Positions 63,501 to 64,000 of a stretch of 64,000 nucleotides of DNA are shown one piece after another. The notes below the pieces were generated by a model. It saw only the letters and a program-made list of their open reading frames with translations, did no database searches and was not told the DNA's origin. Position numbers and translations under genes: made by a program. The stretch covers positions 18,256,164 to 18,320,163 of the forward strand of contig JARWKL010000005.1 in assembly GCA_029961685.1 (NCBI GenBank), written 5' to 3'. The stretch is from Aristolochia californica (taxonomy: Eukaryota > Streptophyta > Magnoliopsida > Piperales > Aristolochiaceae). Position 1 is the stretch's first letter; every line of letters begins with the position of its first letter.

Positions 63501-64000
63501 AAGCCATTATTTTACCCATTTACACAAAGGTGACCTAATGATCATAGATGATTGTAAAGTGATTTGTCAAGCGTAACAAGCTATATTTTTTTAAGGAATG
63601 ACTTATGGATTGGGAGTGAACACTTAGTTAAAAATCCACCGCCTGGCCCTTTTCCCGATGATTGCAAAACCTGATATATAAAAACTAAAAAGATTTTAAA
63701 ATCCCTAAAAATTATGGACTCTTTTCGAAATTATCTCTCTCTACATTTGTGCATTGTGCATTTCCATTGTTTATGTTACTTTTTCCTTAAATCAGAACTT
63801 GAGTTTTTACTTTCTCTTCATCTCGGAAACAAAAACACGAGATAAAAGGGAAATAAATCACACAGAAATTAAAATTTTAGAGTTTATGTATGGAAAGAAT
63901 ATAAAGCAATAAAAAATGTAAGTAAAGAATATTTATTCACACACACAAATGAACACAAAAGGTTTTTTTATCAAAGTTTAGGAAATTCCACTAGTTCAAC
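60569..64000 (-). repeat. N-arm long repeat block, copy B
   Basis: This is the partner of 46,089-48,260 and contains two extra unit landmarks (62,780 and 63,426 region). The 47,683 unit of copy A resembles 62,171 on one side and 63,426 on the other, as expected from an unequal exchange that removed or added two units. The match continues to the end of the window (TTATCAAAGTTTAGG against CATCAAAATTTAGG near 48,230). Confidence 0.75.
62171..63425 (-). repeat. Two strongly shortened monomers
   Basis: The spacings are 609 and 646 bp. Losses are about 14 bp at 62,219 (GGTGCCCGAGTC), about 42 bp at 62,573 (AAAGAGATTATGGACAG), 9 bp near 62,745 (AAAATGGGCTTG) and about 26 bp near 63,140 (ACTTTTTTCCCTTCATC). 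This is an unusual density of deletions for two adjacent units. Confidence 0.8.

Larger units (their letters stand above)
45725..64000 (-). repeat. Satellite array, same family, inverted arm (27 units)
   Basis: The same monomer appears in reverse complement. GGATCC equivalents lie at 46339, 47012, 47683, 48357, 49008, 49500, 50164, 50836, 51510, 52184, 52857, 53528, (lost near 54195), 54860, 55505, 56177, 56850, 57522, 58187, 58808, 59481, 60155, 60830, 61503, 62171, 62780 and 63426. The usual spacing is 671-675 bp. From about 46,089 the units share variants that are rare in the forward arm. Read in forward sense these are CACCTTCAC for CACGTTCAC, TTTGTTATTGC for TTTGTTTATTGC, and GGTTTTGCAAT for GGTTCTGCAAT. 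A few units (near 48,400, 56,895 and 58,852) keep the forward-arm base at the first site. The array runs off the window end. Confidence 0.96.

Noticed and set aside
1..64000. CRISPR array or phage/bacterial repeat
   Set aside because: The repeat is about 674 bp with no short repeat-spacer structure, no coding sequence and strong A+T bias, so a eukaryotic satellite explains everything seen.
1..64000. CENP-B box-like motif
   Set aside because: I looked for a TTCG...A...CGGGA arrangement in the typical monomer and found none. CGTCGGGAAAAG in the G-rich tract is only a partial resemblance.
45725..64000. The window as one large palindrome
   Set aside because: The two arms do not mirror each other unit by unit. 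They belong to different subfamilies and join at different monomer phases.

Overview
The whole 64 kb window is one block of tandemly repeated satellite DNA. I see no protein-coding gene, structural RNA gene, CRISPR array or intact transposable element. The monomer is about 674 bp (usual spacing 671-680 bp) and roughly 70% A+T by eye. I tracked it by one conserved GGATCC site per unit, or its mutated equivalent. I count 69 units in forward orientation (1-45,724) and 27 in reverse orientation (45,725-64,000), plus partial units at the ends. Unrelated inserts are absent, so this looks like the inside of a large heterochromatic array (centromeric, pericentromeric or subtelomeric) of a eukaryotic nuclear genome. 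A plant is my weak guess, because many units carry AACCCTAA, eight bases of the plant telo-box. I do not recognise the family and cannot name the species.

Each monomer has recognisable landmarks, listed here in forward sense. They are the GGATCC site; an ACATGTTT / AAACATGT inverted repeat around GCATGC; TTAGGGTT; a T-run of about 6-14 bases followed by TTTACGAGATGAAGGG; an A-rich stretch; TTTTTATATATCAGG; a G-rich tract of the form GGGAAAAGGGGGAGGCGGGGG; and GACTCCC or GAATGCC.

Layout. From 1 to about 13.2 kb the units are of one general type (D, with GACTCCC), including four consecutive shortened units at 5.3-7.5 kb. From 13.2 to 37.2 kb, D units alternate with a second subfamily (M, with GAATGCC and linked variants). 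Here a recognisable D triplet recurs four times, separated by 3, 5 and 3 M units and followed by 7, which is an irregular higher-order repeat. From 37.2 to 45.7 kb units are D again, with several deletions. At 45,725 the orientation flips. The first about 360 bp of the reverse arm still resembles the forward arm. At about 46,089 it joins, out of register, to a third subfamily (N), marked by CACCTTCAC instead of CACGTTCAC, TTTGTTATTGC instead of TTTGTTTATTGC, and GGTTTTGCAAT instead of GGTTCTGCAAT. The N arm has its own nested higher-order structure: a dimer at 50.7-53.1 kb, a 3.30 kb recurrence at 55.5/58.8 kb, and a recurrence of the 46.1 kb segment about 14.48 kb later.

There are no genes to work together. 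What the window records is array evolution: amplification, unequal crossover, conversion, short deletions (several at microhomology) and one inversion joining diverged arms. Unit counts, spacings and shared variants were read by eye from the sequence. No alignment or database search was run.
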